NCBI RefSeq assembly: GCF_900177775.1
Contig: NZ_FXWH01000001.1
Coordinates: 1,674,001 to 1,738,000, forward strand
Length of the DNA stretch: 64,000 bases
Source: Pseudidiomarina planktonica
Lineage (GTDB): Bacteria > Pseudomonadota > Gammaproteobacteria > Enterobacterales > Alteromonadaceae
Reading direction: 5' to 3'
The notes below the pieces were generated by a model that saw only the letters and a list, made by a program, of their open reading frames with translations, had not been told where the DNA came from and searched no databases. The position numbers and the translations under genes are program-made. Shown piece after piece: positions 18,681-28,699 of this stretch; the first letter of the stretch is position 1; every line of letters starts with the position of its first letter.

Positions 18681-19967
18681 TTACTCAGGTTTTTGCTGGT
18701 ACTTGTTATACAGCTGACGGTGGCGGTTATTTAAATCAACCTCACTGCCATCAATAAACATGTGCACAATGTCCTGGCCTAAGTGGTCCATTACATCGCC
18801 TTCTGAGATGATTAAAGATGCCTTTTTGCCCACTTCAAGTGAACCAATTGACTCTTCAACACCCAGAATTTTCGCTGCATTATAAGTAATTGCTGCTAAC
18901 GCCTGGTCTTTATCTAAACCGTAAGCAACAGCGTTACCTGCGGCGAAAGCCAGGTTACGAATATCCCAGAAACCAGGGTAAGCAATAGCAAACTCAACAC
19001 CGGCGGCTGCAAGTGTTGCTGGCGTAGTGAAAGCCTGGTCATAAGCCTCGTCGTTTCGAGCTGGTAACCCATAAGGCGCACCAAAAACTACCGGAACACC
19101 TTCGGCAGCTAGCTTGTCAGCCATACGCCAAGAGTCCCGCGCACCTACTAACACCATGTCGAAACCATACTCACGGCGCAATTCCAGCGCTTGTTCCATC
19201 TGGCGTTTGTCGTCAGCATGCACAAACAGCTTTTTCGACCCATCGAATAAGCCAGTCATAGCTTCCCAACGAATGTCTTTACCACGTAAGGTACCGGCCT
19301 GCTTACCGTCATAATAAGCTTTGGCATCGGTAATAGCGCGTTCCAACAGTTTCAACGCTTCCGCGTTAGCTTTGCGTTGCTCGGCCGGGCTACGACGCTC
19401 CCACCAGGTGTCGATAACAGACGCTCGTGGCCAGTTTACATGCACGCCAACATTGAGCTTTTCCTGGGCATCTTCCCAGGTCCAGCCGTCGGTTTGCAGC
19501 AAGCTCGACTGACCCATGATTAAATCGCCCTGAGGAACGATTTGCGCATGAGTAATACCGTTGAAGCGAATGGTTGGTGTTACTTCAGAGTCCGGATTGT
19601 AGGCAATGTGCCCACTCACTTCCGGGTGAATAGCACCAACTTCTTCCTGGTCATCGGAGGCGCGAACGGCACCAATTTCCACCAACCCTAAGGTGGTGTC
19701 CAGCGCTACTAGCCCCGGATACACATGTTTACCCGTTGCATCAATCACACGGGCGTTATCCGGGGTGGTCAGGTCAGTGCCGATAGCGGTAATACGGCCA
19801 TCAGTAAAAACCAAATCAGTATCGCTCAACACACCCTGAGTAATAGTGTGAACGGTCGCATCTTTAATCAGTATTGGCTGCTTCTGTGGTTCACCGGGAA
19901 CCATGTCATGGGCCAGCACGGCACCACTAACTAAAGTCGCAGCAGCAAGAGTTACAATCGATTTCAT
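18681..19967 (-). CDS. Exported amidohydrolase-like protein lacking the HxH metal motif
   Basis: 428 residues. The signal peptide is 'MKSIVTLAAATLVSGAVLA'. The fold pattern of a metal-dependent amidohydrolase is clear: an N-terminal beta-sandwich ('ATVHTITQGVLSDTDLVFTD'), 'GKHVYPGLVALDTTLG', and a C-terminal 'AAITYNAAKILGVEESIGSL' with 'EVGKKASLIISEGD'. However, where active members have PGxxDxHxH this protein has PGLVALDTTLGL, so the metal-binding HxH is missing. It resembles the N-terminal half of the protein encoded just upstream. Start ATG 19967 has a GGAGGA site and overlaps the upstream stop (TAATG), so the two are coupled. Confidence 0.85.
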   Translation of the reverse strand: MKSIVTLAAATLVSGAVLAHDMVPGEPQKQPILIKDATVHTITQGVLSDTDLVFTDGRITAIGTDLTTPDNARVIDATGKHVYPGLVALDTTLGLVEIGAVRASDDQEEVGAIHPEVSGHIAYNPDSEVTPTIRFNGITHAQIVPQGDLIMGQSSLLQTDGWTWEDAQEKLNVGVHVNWPRASVIDTWWERRSPAEQRKANAEALKLLERAITDAKAYYDGKQAGTLRGKDIRWEAMTGLFDGSKKLFVHADDKRQMEQALELRREYGFDMVLVGARDSWRMADKLAAEGVPVVFGAPYGLPARNDEAYDQAFTTPATLAAAGVEFAIAYPGFWDIRNLAFAAGNAVAYGLDKDQALAAITYNAAKILGVEESIGSLEVGKKASLIISEGDVMDHLGQDIVHMFIDGSEVDLNNRHRQLYNKYQQKPE

Positions 19968-22900
19968 TAGTGCTGTCCTCCATGGGTATGTGCCGTAAAC
20001 TGATCCAGCCAAACATCATGCTGATCTTCACAGTGCCAGGTCGGCTGTTGTTGTTTATAACCATTGGTTGCACCGTCACGCGCGCTTTCGCCAGCGTTCA
20101 GTACTTTTTGAATCAAGGCTTGCTTCTCAGTATCAAGCGCAGCACGCATCGCTAAATCTTCTTCGCGATCGAAGTATTTACGTGCGTTGATCCAGGTTTG
20201 TTCTGCTCGAGCATAAGCACTCAACGGATGATCATTCCAAATCACAAAGTCAGCCTGTTTACCGGGCTTAATGCTGCCCACATACTGGTCTACTTTCAGC
20301 TGTTTCGCTGGATTCAGAGTAATCATTTTGATTGCTTCTTCTTCGGACATACCGCAGTAACGCACTGATTTAGCTGCTTCAGTATTTAAGCGGCGCTGCA
20401 GATCATTACTGTCCGAGTTAATGCTGGTAAGCACACCTTTTTTCGCCATTAAACAGGCGTTGTAAGGAATCGCATCATATACCTCGAACTTGAATCCCCA
20501 CCAGTCAGCGAAGGTAGAAGCACCAGCGCCGTGTTTCGCCATTTCAGTTGCTACTTTGTAGCCTTCCAGAATGTGCGTAAAGGTGGTCAGGGTAAAATCA
20601 AACTCTTCGGCTAGCTTAAGTAGCATCAGAATTTCTGACTGAACATACGAGTGCGCGTGAACAAAACGTTCGCTGCGAAGTATTTCCAGCATGCTTTCCA
20701 AGCGATAGTCAGGACGCGGTGCCGCAGTGCGCTGACGTTCTGAACGACTCAGATCGTTGTAGTCATCCAACTGACGCCCGTACTCAAGCGCTGCCTGGAA
20801 GCCGTCACGTAGAATGGTTTCAACACCCAAACGTGATTGCGGGTAGCGAACTACATAGTCAGAACCCCAGTTGCTTTGCTTCACGTTTTCACCCAAAGCA
20901 AACTTGATGGTGGCCGGCGCCGCATCAAATTTCATCAGGTCAGCATCAGCGCCCCAACGAAGCTTAATCACTTGTCCTTTACCACCAGCCGGGTTGGCTG
21001 AACCGTGTAGTAACTGGGCCATGGTAGTACCACCGGCCAACGAGCGATAAATATGAATATCGTCCGGGTTCACTACGTCGCCGATATGAACTTCAGCAAC
21101 AATGGCTTCAGAACCTTCGTTAACACCTTGCGAAATCGCGATGTGTGAGTGTTCATCAATAATACCCGGAGTAACGTGCTTACCTTCGGCATCAATGACG
21201 GTATAACCAGACGGCGTTGATAACCCACTGCCGACTTCCACAAACTCACCGTTACGAATCAGAATGTCGGCATTTTCTAAAGTGCCTTCTTCATCTGCTG
21301 TCCAAACAGTCGCATTTTTAATATGCACGTTTTGACGTGCTGGCAGCTCAGTGCGGCCGTAAGCAACATTCGGATAGGTTAACTTACTGATATAAGAATC
21401 CGCTCGCGCAGGTTCCTTGCTCTCAGCTGTAACAGCTTCGGTGCGCGTTGCGGTAATCATCAACTCGCGTCCGTCAGGTGCTACTGCCATACCAGATAAG
21501 CTGTCTTCACTCACTTGACGTAACTTCATACGCCAGCTGCCAGCTAAATCAGCAATGGTTGCGTCAACCACAAACTCGACCGTGTCTTCGTTGTGACTGG
21601 CGTGATGCAATTTACTCTCTGCATCGGCAACGCTCAGCGTACCTTGCAAGTTTTTGCCCGGCTTAAGTTCCAGCTCAACATCTTGATTAGCAACATTTAA
21701 GCTATAAGATCCGGCAAAGTCCGCAGGATGCATTGGTTGCAGCTCAACTTCTTCACCCTGCAGCCACACTGACACAATCTCGCCATCATTAAACAAATCG
21801 CCGTTGGCAATAACAAAGTCAGCCATGTAGCCCTGAGCAAGACGTCCCGCCTTGTTATCAACACCACTAATTTGCGCTGGTACCGTCGTTAACGCCGCTA
21901 GCGCTTTGTCTTTATCAAGACCATGTGCCACCGCTTTACGCAGGTTTGGCCAGAAATCTTCTTTCTTTTCTAACTGCGCCAGAGTAAAGGCAAAATCAAC
22001 CCCAGCTGAAGCCAATGCCGCGGCATTACCCGGAGCACGCTCCCAATGGCGAAGGTTACTTAACTGCACATCCAAATGACCATCAACGCTGCCAACTTCT
22101 GGTGCAGCCGGAAAGTCTAATGGCAGAATAAGTTTGGAACCGGTATTTTTCACCGCGTCCAAACGAGCGTATTCAAAGCCTGAACCAATAAATACACGTG
22201 GTACTGAGAAATCACTTAATACTTCGTTCGCACGTAACAGTGACAGCTCATCGTCAATCGCAAACACCATACCGGTGTTTTCAATATCGGTTAGTTCAGC
22301 CAAAGCCGCGTTGTATTCAACCGGCCCGGTTACCGCTTGCTTGCCATAAGCTTCTTCATACCAGTTGGCATCAGCAAGCGTTTGGCGAACCAAGGCAATG
22401 CTGCCCATCAAAGACGACGGGTATTGCTGCTGTGAACTGCCTTTATCGAAAGAACCAAAATGACGTGCTTTCGGGTTATAAACCACATCGTTCGGAAGCT
22501 TATCAGCCAGTGAAACCGTAGCTGCCTGGCCTTGGAAAATACCATCCAAGCGTGCGGTTTGAACAGCAGTGAAGCCGTGCGAGATAAAGTCTTTCGCAGC
22601 GCTGGCATCTGGTTTAAACGAATCAATCCAATCGCGCTCAGAGTGAATGGCAGCATTACCTGCATTACCACCTTCACGTTCATTTGAGTAAATCGGTGGT
22701 GAGCTGCGAAAACCGCCCGAGCTTCTTTCTTCTGGTGCAGGAACACCATAGCTCGCATAAGCATCAATAAAGCCGGGATAAATAGTGTGCCCGCTGGCAT
22801 CCACTAACCTCGCACCGGCGGGGGCTTCGTTGTTGCGGTTCAATGCCCGAACTTTGCCGTTTTCAATAACCAGTGTTGCATTAGTTAACTGCTTACCTGG

Positions 22901-23059
22901 TTCCAGCACTATGGTTGCGTTCTGAAACGCAACCAGGCTTGGTGTCTTGTCATGGATTCCCTGCACTGTAGTGGTTTGGTCAGCCATTGCTGTTTGAGCC
23001 AAACCAAGTGCTGCAAGAACCGCCAGACTAACACCGGTCAGATGGTTACTCCGGTTCAT
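19967..23059 (-). CDS. Large exported double amidohydrolase, only the C-terminal half with metal ligands
   Basis: 1030 residues with a signal peptide ending near ...ALGLAQTAMA. The N-terminal amidohydrolase module (~30-440) has 'GHTIYPGFIDAYASYG' in place of the metal-binding HxH segment. A linker of beta-rich sequence follows (~450-590). The C-terminal module (~590-1000) has 'GKHVTPGIIDEHSHIA' (HxH), later His in 'RFVHAHSYVQSE' and 'TTFTHILEG', and Asp in 'TSINSDSNDLQRR', so it looks catalytically complete. The substrate is probably a peptide or cyclic amide (inference from family). Start ATG 23059 lies 5 nt after GGGGGA. The first gene of a coupled pair. Confidence 0.87.
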   Translation of the reverse strand: MNRSNHLTGVSLAVLAALGLAQTAMADQTTTVQGIHDKTPSLVAFQNATIVLEPGKQLTNATLVIENGKVRALNRNNEAPAGARLVDASGHTIYPGFIDAYASYGVPAPEERSSGGFRSSPPIYSNEREGGNAGNAAIHSERDWIDSFKPDASAAKDFISHGFTAVQTARLDGIFQGQAATVSLADKLPNDVVYNPKARHFGSFDKGSSQQQYPSSLMGSIALVRQTLADANWYEEAYGKQAVTGPVEYNAALAELTDIENTGMVFAIDDELSLLRANEVLSDFSVPRVFIGSGFEYARLDAVKNTGSKLILPLDFPAAPEVGSVDGHLDVQLSNLRHWERAPGNAAALASAGVDFAFTLAQLEKKEDFWPNLRKAVAHGLDKDKALAALTTVPAQISGVDNKAGRLAQGYMADFVIANGDLFNDGEIVSVWLQGEEVELQPMHPADFAGSYSLNVANQDVELELKPGKNLQGTLSVADAESKLHHASHNEDTVEFVVDATIADLAGSWRMKLRQVSEDSLSGMAVAPDGRELMITATRTEAVTAESKEPARADSYISKLTYPNVAYGRTELPARQNVHIKNATVWTADEEGTLENADILIRNGEFVEVGSGLSTPSGYTVIDAEGKHVTPGIIDEHSHIAISQGVNEGSEAIVAEVHIGDVVNPDDIHIYRSLAGGTTMAQLLHGSANPAGGKGQVIKLRWGADADLMKFDAAPATIKFALGENVKQSNWGSDYVVRYPQSRLGVETILRDGFQAALEYGRQLDDYNDLSRSERQRTAAPRPDYRLESMLEILRSERFVHAHSYVQSEILMLLKLAEEFDFTLTTFTHILEGYKVATEMAKHGAGASTFADWWGFKFEVYDAIPYNACLMAKKGVLTSINSDSNDLQRRLNTEAAKSVRYCGMSEEEAIKMITLNPAKQLKVDQYVGSIKPGKQADFVIWNDHPLSAYARAEQTWINARKYFDREEDLAMRAALDTEKQALIQKVLNAGESARDGATNGYKQQQPTWHCEDQHDVWLDQFTAHTHGGQH

Positions 23060-23241
23060 CAACTTCCCCCTGATTATTATAATAAATATGCGTTTTACCT
23101 AGCTTCGTACTATGGTAATAGCGGATTACTGATCGATCTTAACAGCTTCACCATAAACTGTTCGTGAGTAAATTTACAATGCACGAACCGATGAAAGGCT
23201 GTTTGGTAACGGTGAAAAGCAAAACAACAAGGGATACTACT

Positions 23242-23718
23242 ATGAAAAAATTGCGAAAGGGTTATCTTGCTGCATTAGCTATTCTGGGTAGCTGCGGCGC
23301 GTTGATGTCGACAGCAATTGCAGACAGTCCATTTACCGACGCAAAAGAAGCGGTTGAATACCGTAAAGACGCCCTGTCACTGATGCACGCAAACTTTGCT
23401 GTAATGGGCGATATGGTGAAAGGCGATATCGAATACGATCCTGATATTTTTCAGCAACGGGCAAATGATTTTGCCAAATTAGCAGGAATTCCGTGGGCTG
23501 GTTTCACTGTGGAAGGTGCGATGCCAGGTGAAGACACCGACGCCCTGCCCGCTATTTGGGACAACTGGGATGACTTCCAGGAGCGCGCCAATGATCTGCA
23601 AACCGGCGCTGATAAGTTGCTTGCAGTAAGTGCCAATCGCAGTCTGGACAGCTCAGGTGACGCACTGAAAGACGTTGCTCGTACCTGCAAAGGCTGTCAC
23701 GACGACTATCGTGATTAA
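23242..23718 (+). CDS. Cytochrome c' (periplasmic c-type cytochrome)
   Basis: 158 residues. The signal peptide 'MKKLRKGYLAALAILGSCGA' continues to ...MSTAIA. The haem site is at the extreme C-terminus, CKGCH followed by DDYRD, as expected for the four-helix cytochrome c' family. Start ATG 23242 is preceded by AAGGGA; the longer open frame from 23164 would bury the signal peptide. Convergent with a cytochrome b561 gene 43 nt away, a common pairing for small periplasmic electron transfer. Physiological partner unknown; family members bind NO or serve as electron carriers. Confidence 0.88.
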   Translation: MKKLRKGYLAALAILGSCGALMSTAIADSPFTDAKEAVEYRKDALSLMHANFAVMGDMVKGDIEYDPDIFQQRANDFAKLAGIPWAGFTVEGAMPGEDTDALPAIWDNWDDFQERANDLQTGADKLLAVSANRSLDSSGDALKDVARTCKGCHDDYRD

Positions 23719-23738
23719 TAGTGACTATTGATAATTGA

Positions 23739-23761
23739 GGTGGCTGTTACGAACAGCCACC
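23739..23761. other. Hairpin between convergent cytochrome genes
   Basis: A perfect 10-bp stem (GGTGGCTGTT/AACAGCCACC) with a 3-nt loop lies between the cytochrome c' and b561 stop codons. Neither strand has a U-tract after it, so it is not a canonical intrinsic terminator. It could stabilise 3' ends. The same GTGGCTGTT sequence recurs at once as the last codons of b561. Confidence 0.5.
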
Positions 23762-24400
23762 CTATAACAGCCACCACAACGCGCCGGTTAACACCACAGC
23801 TACAATTAAAGCGATAATACCGTGGCGCAGTTCTGGTGCCGGTTTATGGCTCTCAACGTAACCATGCAGCATCGCCTCTAGTAATTTAACTCCCCGCCAG
23901 CGGTACACCAAAATCGCTAACACGTGTAAACCAACCGCCGCTAAAATAAAGTTAAAATTCAGCTTATGCAGATCGGTAATTAAATCGCCGGTATCTGCAG
24001 CAACCAAAGCGTGCAGCGGACCATCAAAGAAAATGTCGTCGCTGGCAAACAAGCCACTACTAAATTGCATTAATACCAACAACAGCAGCACTAAAACGAA
24101 CCAACCGCCGGCCGGATTATGCGTACGCCCGGGCTGATACTGGCCGTGCCGCAACTCGCGAAAATGTTGGAATGCGTGTTGCGGATGTCGAACAAACTGA
24201 CTGAATCTTGCCGACTCACTGCCCCAAATACCCCAGCCAATACGAGTGATCAACAAGCTGCCCAAGAGCACCGCTAATTGTTGGTGCCGTTCCATGTATC
24301 CTTCTTCCGCCGTCCACCACAAAGCCGGTATAAGAACCACCATTAGCCAGTGATAAATGCGAATGAAACTGTCCCAGATTTTAATGCGCGTTGATGCCAC
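23762..24400 (-). CDS. Cytochrome b561 family protein
   Basis: 212 residues, an inner-membrane di-haem cytochrome b. It has four main hydrophobic helices, about residues 15-30, 40-60, 102-120 and 150-170, plus a C-terminal helix near 192-212. Candidate haem His residues lie in 'FIRIYHWLMV', 'HQQLAVLLGS', 'DLHKLNFNFILAAVGLHVLA'. The family transfers electrons between the quinone pool and small periplasmic cytochromes. Here the convergent neighbour is a cytochrome c', a plausible partner (inference). Confidence 0.88.
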   Translation of the reverse strand: MASTRIKIWDSFIRIYHWLMVVLIPALWWTAEEGYMERHQQLAVLLGSLLITRIGWGIWGSESARFSQFVRHPQHAFQHFRELRHGQYQPGRTHNPAGGWFVLVLLLLVLMQFSSGLFASDDIFFDGPLHALVAADTGDLITDLHKLNFNFILAAVGLHVLAILVYRWRGVKLLEAMLHGYVESHKPAPELRHGIIALIVAVVLTGALWWLL

Positions 24401-24488
24401 TTAGACCTCCGAATTCAGTGCTGCAAATCACTATGCCTTAGCGAGGCATTTTGCTAGAGTGGTTTTATCTTAGCTAGGAAACTTAGTA

Positions 24489-24842
24489 ATGGCGAAAGTA
24501 TTAATTGCAGACGACGATTTTATTAGTCTGGAAGTGCTGCAAACCATGGTAGCCCGTGAAGGTATTGAAGTAACTACCGCTAAAACTGGCGACGAAGCTC
24601 TGGAAAAAGCCTTAAGCCAGAACTTTGATTTAGTTTTATTGGATTACGAAATGCCCGGTTTAACCGGCGCTCAGGTTGCAGCTAAACTACAAGATGCAAA
24701 TTACACCGCACCTTTAGTGGCGGTAACCGGACATCAAAGCGCAACTGAACTTAGTGCCTGCCGCGACGCTGGTATGGTGGCCACCATTCATAAGCCGATT
24801 GCACCTGATGCTTTAGAAGAATTACTCAAGCGCTGGCTGTAA
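24489..24842 (+). CDS. Single-domain response regulator
   Basis: 117 residues, a stand-alone CheY-like receiver. All conserved residues are present: acidic ADDDF, the phosphoacceptor in 'LVLLDYEMPG', the Thr of 'VAVTGHQ' and the Lys of 'IHKPI'. It lacks an output domain and must act by binding a partner or relaying phosphate, for instance to a hybrid kinase. Divergent from cytochrome b561 by 88 nt, convergent with tyrA by 13 nt. The cognate kinase is not evident from position. Confidence 0.85.
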   Translation: MAKVLIADDDFISLEVLQTMVAREGIEVTTAKTGDEALEKALSQNFDLVLLDYEMPGLTGAQVAAKLQDANYTAPLVAVTGHQSATELSACRDAGMVATIHKPIAPDALEELLKRWL

Positions 24843-24855
24843 GCTGCTTAACTCG

Positions 24856-25995
24856 TTAACGTAAATCGTCAGCAGCTTGCAGCAGTTGCTGGCTTTCCCG
24901 CAAGAATTGCTCAGCATGGCCACCAAAGAACTCGCGTAAAGCGGCAAATCTGGTTATAAAAGCATCTCGATTGCCTTGTTCTAACTCCGATAAAATCGCA
25001 TCAAATCGCTGCAAATAGCGACGAATCATGGCAAAGTTCTCAGGTGAAGCTAAAATGATGTCCGCATACAAGTCAGCATTTTGCGCGAACAGCCGGCCAA
25101 CCATCATTAATTCAAGCCGGTAAATAGGTGAGCTCAAACTCAACAACTCATCAATAGTGGCCTGTTCGGCCGCCAAATGCTCACCATAAACAAAGGTACT
25201 AAAGTGGCGTAGCACCTGCACAAAAGCCATGCTCTTATCGTGCGCCGGCGCGCTAACCTGATGCAACTGTGCGCCCCAGTTTTCCAATTGCGACAGCAAC
25301 CATTGGCAGTGCTCAACGGAGCGCCCTTCACACACCACAATTAACTGTTTCGCCAGATTCTTAATGGTCGGCCCGAACATCGGGTGTAAGCCAACCACTG
25401 GCCCTGAGTGCTGTTCGCACATGGCCGTTAACGGCTTGTCTTTAATACTGGTGAGATCGGCCAGAATACAGTCCTGTGGCAGCTCTGGTAGCTGCTTAAT
25501 TACCTCGGTGGTCACCTGAATGGGTACACTCACCAACACTAACTGAGCGTGTTGCCAGTAATCGGCAGCAGCAGCCCAGCTGTCTGATTCCACCACGATC
25601 ACCTGATAGCCGCTAGCGCGAAATAGCCTTACGAATAAGCTACCTAGCTGACCACCACCACCGACTACCAGAATCGGCCGGGACGCATCACCCTGAGTCT
25701 GACTACTGTGGTCTTGTTGCGAACGGTACGACTCACGAATGATTCGTCGCAGTACATCTTCAACTAAGTCGGGGGCAACACCCTGTTCTTCGGCTTGCTG
25801 GCGTCTGGCCTGAATTAAGGCGACTTCCCGCCCGGGCACATACAAAGGCTCACCAAGCTTCTTTTTAACCGCGCCAATAGCGCTGGTAAGCTGGCGGCGG
25901 CGCGCCAACAGTGCAACCAAATCTGCATCGGCAGCATCTATTTGCTGACGTAGTTGTTGCAGCTCTTCTGCAGATTGCTGCTTGTCATTGTTCAT
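24856..25995 (-). CDS. tyrA: Bifunctional chorismate mutase / prephenate dehydrogenase
   Basis: 379 residues; two steps of tyrosine synthesis in the cytoplasm. The AroQ chorismate mutase domain is at residues ~8-95 ('[20 protein letters not shown]'). The dehydrogenase begins with a nucleotide-binding loop '[20 protein letters not shown]' near 110-130, and the catalytic 'GLHPMFGPT' follows near 203-211. Length matches E. coli TyrA (373). The start overlaps the stop of the upstream J-domain gene by 4 nt (ATGA). No sign of an attenuator. Confidence 0.95.
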   Translation of the reverse strand: MNNDKQQSAEELQQLRQQIDAADADLVALLARRRQLTSAIGAVKKKLGEPLYVPGREVALIQARRQQAEEQGVAPDLVEDVLRRIIRESYRSQQDHSSQTQGDASRPILVVGGGGQLGSLFVRLFRASGYQVIVVESDSWAAAADYWQHAQLVLVSVPIQVTTEVIKQLPELPQDCILADLTSIKDKPLTAMCEQHSGPVVGLHPMFGPTIKNLAKQLIVVCEGRSVEHCQWLLSQLENWGAQLHQVSAPAHDKSMAFVQVLRHFSTFVYGEHLAAEQATIDELLSLSSPIYRLELMMVGRLFAQNADLYADIILASPENFAMIRRYLQRFDAILSELEQGNRDAFITRFAALREFFGGHAEQFLRESQQLLQAADDLR

Positions 25996-26600
25996 TCAGA
26001 TACCTGCGATTGTAAAATTGTGTAGGCCCACTTCACTTCTTGTACTTGTTGCTTAGAACCACCTTTGTCTGGGTGATGGCGATGCAATAGCTGCCGATAA
26101 CGGCGTTTTAAATTGCCCTTGTCGGTAACCTCTGACTCTTCTACTTCCATCACCTGCATGGCTTTATCAAGTTCAGCTCGCGCCGGCGGCTGGCGAATCC
26201 CTTGTACGCGATTCCAGAAACTATTCAGCAAATCATCAACGTCATTGGCACGAGTAGACTCGAAATGTTCCCAGTTGAGGTAATAATCGGCCAATACATC
26301 TTTGGCCACCAAGGCTTCCTCATACTCCTCATAGGGCTTCTTCACAATCGCCAGGGTATGAATACTAAGCTCAAACAGTTTTTCCCGGCGCCATTTCTCG
26401 CGCAACCGGTACAACGCATTAAACAAAATAAAATGCGTTTGGAATAACTGTAGCGAGCCGGACAATGCCTGCTCGTCGAACAATTCATAGGGGGCGCCCT
26501 GCAGTCGCTGAATCAGCTCGTGCTCGCGCATAGGTTCGGTTTCGCTTAATAGCTCGGTTTCCAGAGCACTATCAAGTTGGTTTAAAAAGTCATGTTTCAT
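25992..26600 (-). CDS. DnaJ-related J-domain protein
   Basis: 202 residues. The N-terminal part (~1-120) matches the DnaJ-related helical domain ('[20 protein letters not shown]'), and the J domain is at the C-terminus (~150-200) with the HPD signature in '[11 protein letters not shown]'. It would stimulate an Hsp70 such as DnaK. Start ATG 26600 is chosen because the family begins '[10 protein letters not shown]'; the open frame extends 13 codons further without support. Coupled to tyrA by a 4-nt overlap. Confidence 0.87.
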   Translation of the reverse strand: MKHDFLNQLDSALETELLSETEPMREHELIQRLQGAPYELFDEQALSGSLQLFQTHFILFNALYRLREKWRREKLFELSIHTLAIVKKPYEEYEEALVAKDVLADYYLNWEHFESTRANDVDDLLNSFWNRVQGIRQPPARAELDKAMQVMEVEESEVTDKGNLKRRYRQLLHRHHPDKGGSKQQVQEVKWAYTILQSQVSE

Positions 26601-26639
26601 TGTTCTATCATGCCAGAAGCCTTGCCAAGAAAAAATCAC

Positions 26640-26667
26640 AAAAAAAAGGGCTCACCGAAGTGAGCCC
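26640..26667 (-). terminator. Intrinsic terminator of the rpsP-rimM-trmD-rplS operon
   Basis: Stem GGGCTCAC/GTGAGCCC (26648-26655 with 26660-26667), loop CGAA (read as UUCG on the transcript), followed on the minus strand by U7-8. A second 7-bp hairpin at 26683-26700 lies directly after the rplS stop. A textbook terminator. Confidence 0.93.
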
Positions 26668-26702
26668 TGTTGTTAGCTTTTGAACTCGTGCGAACGAGTT
26701 GC

Positions 26703-27062
26703 TTATGCCAACTTTTCGCGGATACGTGCAGATTTACCTGAACGCTCACGCAAGTAGTACAGTTTCGCACGGCGAACCGCACCACGACGTTTCACGACAA
26801 CGCTGTCAATGATTGGGCTGTGCGCCTGGAAGCTACGCTCAACACCTTCGCCGTTTGACACTTTACGTACTGTGAATGCTGAATGCAGACCACGGTTACG
26901 TTTAGCGATAACCACGCCTTCAAATGCCTGAACACGCTCACGGTTACCTTCTTTTACTTTAACGTTAACAATAACTGTATCGCCCGGGTTGTAATCCGGA
27001 AGATCTTTCTTCATTTGCTCGTCTTCGATCGCTTTGATCAAATTTTGACTTACTTTTGCCAT
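26703..27062 (-). CDS. rplS: 50S ribosomal protein L19
   Basis: 119 residues, at the 30S-50S interface of the ribosome. Diagnostic segments are '[20 protein letters not shown]', '[17 protein letters not shown]' and '[20 protein letters not shown]'. Last gene of the conserved rpsP-rimM-trmD-rplS operon, 21 nt after trmD and followed by a strong terminator. Confidence 0.98.
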   Translation of the reverse strand: MAKVSQNLIKAIEDEQMKKDLPDYNPGDTVIVNVKVKEGNRERVQAFEGVVIAKRNRGLHSAFTVRKVSNGEGVERSFQAHSPIIDSVVVKRRGAVRRAKLYYLRERSGKSARIREKLA

Positions 27063-27083
27063 GTTAGCCTCACTTTCCTAGAG

Positions 27084-27857
27084 TTAACTGCCCGATTTAG
27101 TGCCGGAAGCCTCATGTTCCTGCTGGAACGCTTTGAGTAGTGCTTCCTGCTCGTCAGTCAGAGCTAGGTCATTTAACAATTCGGGACGTCGCAGCCAGGT
27201 TCTACCTAGAGCCTGTTGCAACCGCCACCGGCGTATATTTTCATGATTACCACTCAGCAACACTGAGGGAACCGCCTCACCATCTAATACTTCTGGCCGT
27301 GTGTAGTGCGGACAATCCAGTAAACCTTCTGCAAAAGAATCTTCACTGGCTGAATCCTGATGCCCTAAAACACCTGGAACTAATCTGGCAACAGCATCAA
27401 TCAACACCATTGCTGGTAGTTCCCCACCACTTAACACGTAATCCCCAATCGACCATTCTTCATCAACATGCTGAGTAATAACTCGCTCATCAATGCCTTC
27501 ATAGCGACCGGCAATCAGTATTAACTTTTCATGTCCGGCTAACTCGCGTGCACCGGCATGATCAAGCTTGCGGCCCTGTGGTGACAAATAAATCACTTTA
27601 CTGCGCTCGCCAAGCTGTTGTTTCACAGCAGCAATTGCATCAGTGAGCGGCTGTACCATCATCAACATACCTGGACCACCGCCATAAGGTCGGTCATCTA
27701 CAGTACGATGGCGATCGTGGGTAAAGTCGCGCGGATTGGTCAGGCTAATATTAATTAAGCCATCCCGTACTGCTCGTCCTGTTACACCACTGTCGGTAAC
27801 TGCACTAAACATTTCAGGAAACAGGGTAATTACCCCTACCTGTAGTTTCGCAGCCAT
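27084..27857 (-). CDS. trmD: tRNA (guanine37-N1)-methyltransferase
   Basis: 257 residues; methylates G37 next to the anticodon with SAM, preventing +1 frameshifts. The SPOUT knot motifs are visible: '[17 protein letters not shown]', '[20 protein letters not shown]', '[16 protein letters not shown]' and '[16 protein letters not shown]'. ATG 27857 shares one base with the rimM stop (TAATG), so translation is coupled. Essential gene in most bacteria. Confidence 0.98.
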   Translation of the reverse strand: MAAKLQVGVITLFPEMFSAVTDSGVTGRAVRDGLINISLTNPRDFTHDRHRTVDDRPYGGGPGMLMMVQPLTDAIAAVKQQLGERSKVIYLSPQGRKLDHAGARELAGHEKLILIAGRYEGIDERVITQHVDEEWSIGDYVLSGGELPAMVLIDAVARLVPGVLGHQDSASEDSFAEGLLDCPHYTRPEVLDGEAVPSVLLSGNHENIRRWRLQQALGRTWLRRPELLNDLALTDEQEALLKAFQQEHEASGTKSGS

Positions 27858-28387
27858 TAAAAATCCGACGGCCAGTCCACAACAATGCGTTTCTCCGCTT
27901 TATCCACCGCCTGTACATACTGGCTTTGAATAAATGGTATTAATCGCTCAGAGCGACCAAACGCATCATTACTATTTGCTTTCACCACCATCACATCATT
28001 CGATGCGGTGGCCATCAACTGGTCAACTTTCCCCATGTCATAACCGTCGGTGTTAACCACAGTCATGCCAATCAGATCGCGCCAGTAAAATTCATCTTCA
28101 GCAAGTGCGGGCAATTGGTCTGGTTGTATGCCAATTTCCATACCGGTGTATAGCTGCGCCATATCCCGATCGGTTATTGCCTCAAACCGCACAATCAATC
28201 CTTTGTTGTGCCGCCGCCATTCAGCGACTTGTACCGGTTGCCACTTACCTTGCTTTGCTAACAGCCAGGGGCTGTAAGCGAAAATATCTTCATCAACATC
28301 GGTATAAGATTGCACCTTTAACCAACCTTTAACGCCGTAAACCGCGCCTACGCGACCTAAAACGACTTTATCGGTGGATTCTGTCAT
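27857..28387 (-). CDS. rimM: 16S rRNA maturation protein RimM
   Basis: 176 residues; assists 30S head assembly and binds S19. The N-terminal beta-barrel has '[20 protein letters not shown]', and the C-terminal PRC-barrel has '[20 protein letters not shown]' and '[16 protein letters not shown]'. 26 nt after rpsP, one-base overlap with trmD. Length is as usual for the family. Confidence 0.97.
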   Translation of the reverse strand: MTESTDKVVLGRVGAVYGVKGWLKVQSYTDVDEDIFAYSPWLLAKQGKWQPVQVAEWRRHNKGLIVRFEAITDRDMAQLYTGMEIGIQPDQLPALAEDEFYWRDLIGMTVVNTDGYDMGKVDQLMATASNDVMVVKANSNDAFGRSERLIPFIQSQYVQAVDKAEKRIVVDWPSDF

Positions 28388-28413
28388 AGGTTACTTCTAC
28401 CGTTATTGGTTAG

Positions 28414-28662
28414 TTACGCTGCGCTACGCGCGTCTTTTACTAATTTAGCTACGCGCTCAGACAATGCTGCGCCGTGGCCTAACCAGTGATCAACACGACC
28501 TAAGTCGATGCGTACTTTTTCTTCATTGCCACGTGCGACTGGGTTAAAAAAGCCGACATTTTCAATGAAACGACCGTCGCGGGCATTGCGACTATCGGTC
28601 ACTACCATTTGGTAGAATGGGCGTTTTTTAGCGCCACCACGTTGTAAACGAATGGTTACCAT
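28414..28662 (-). CDS. rpsP: 30S ribosomal protein S16
   Basis: 82 residues; '[20 protein letters not shown]' and '[16 protein letters not shown]' are diagnostic. First gene of the four-gene ribosomal/tRNA-modification operon. A GAGGAA ribosome site precedes the ATG. The operon promoter should lie in the 131-nt gap after ffh. Confidence 0.98.
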   Translation of the reverse strand: MVTIRLQRGGAKKRPFYQMVVTDSRNARDGRFIENVGFFNPVARGNEEKVRIDLGRVDHWLGHGAALSERVAKLVKDARSAA

Positions 28663-28699
28663 TACGTTCCTCGATACAGTTTAGTTATGTTAAGTAAAT

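Noticed and set aside
22408-22800. 130-codon open frame inside the large amidohydrolase gene
   Set aside because: Same strand, other frame, no ribosome site and no recognisable domain; the long gene explains the region.
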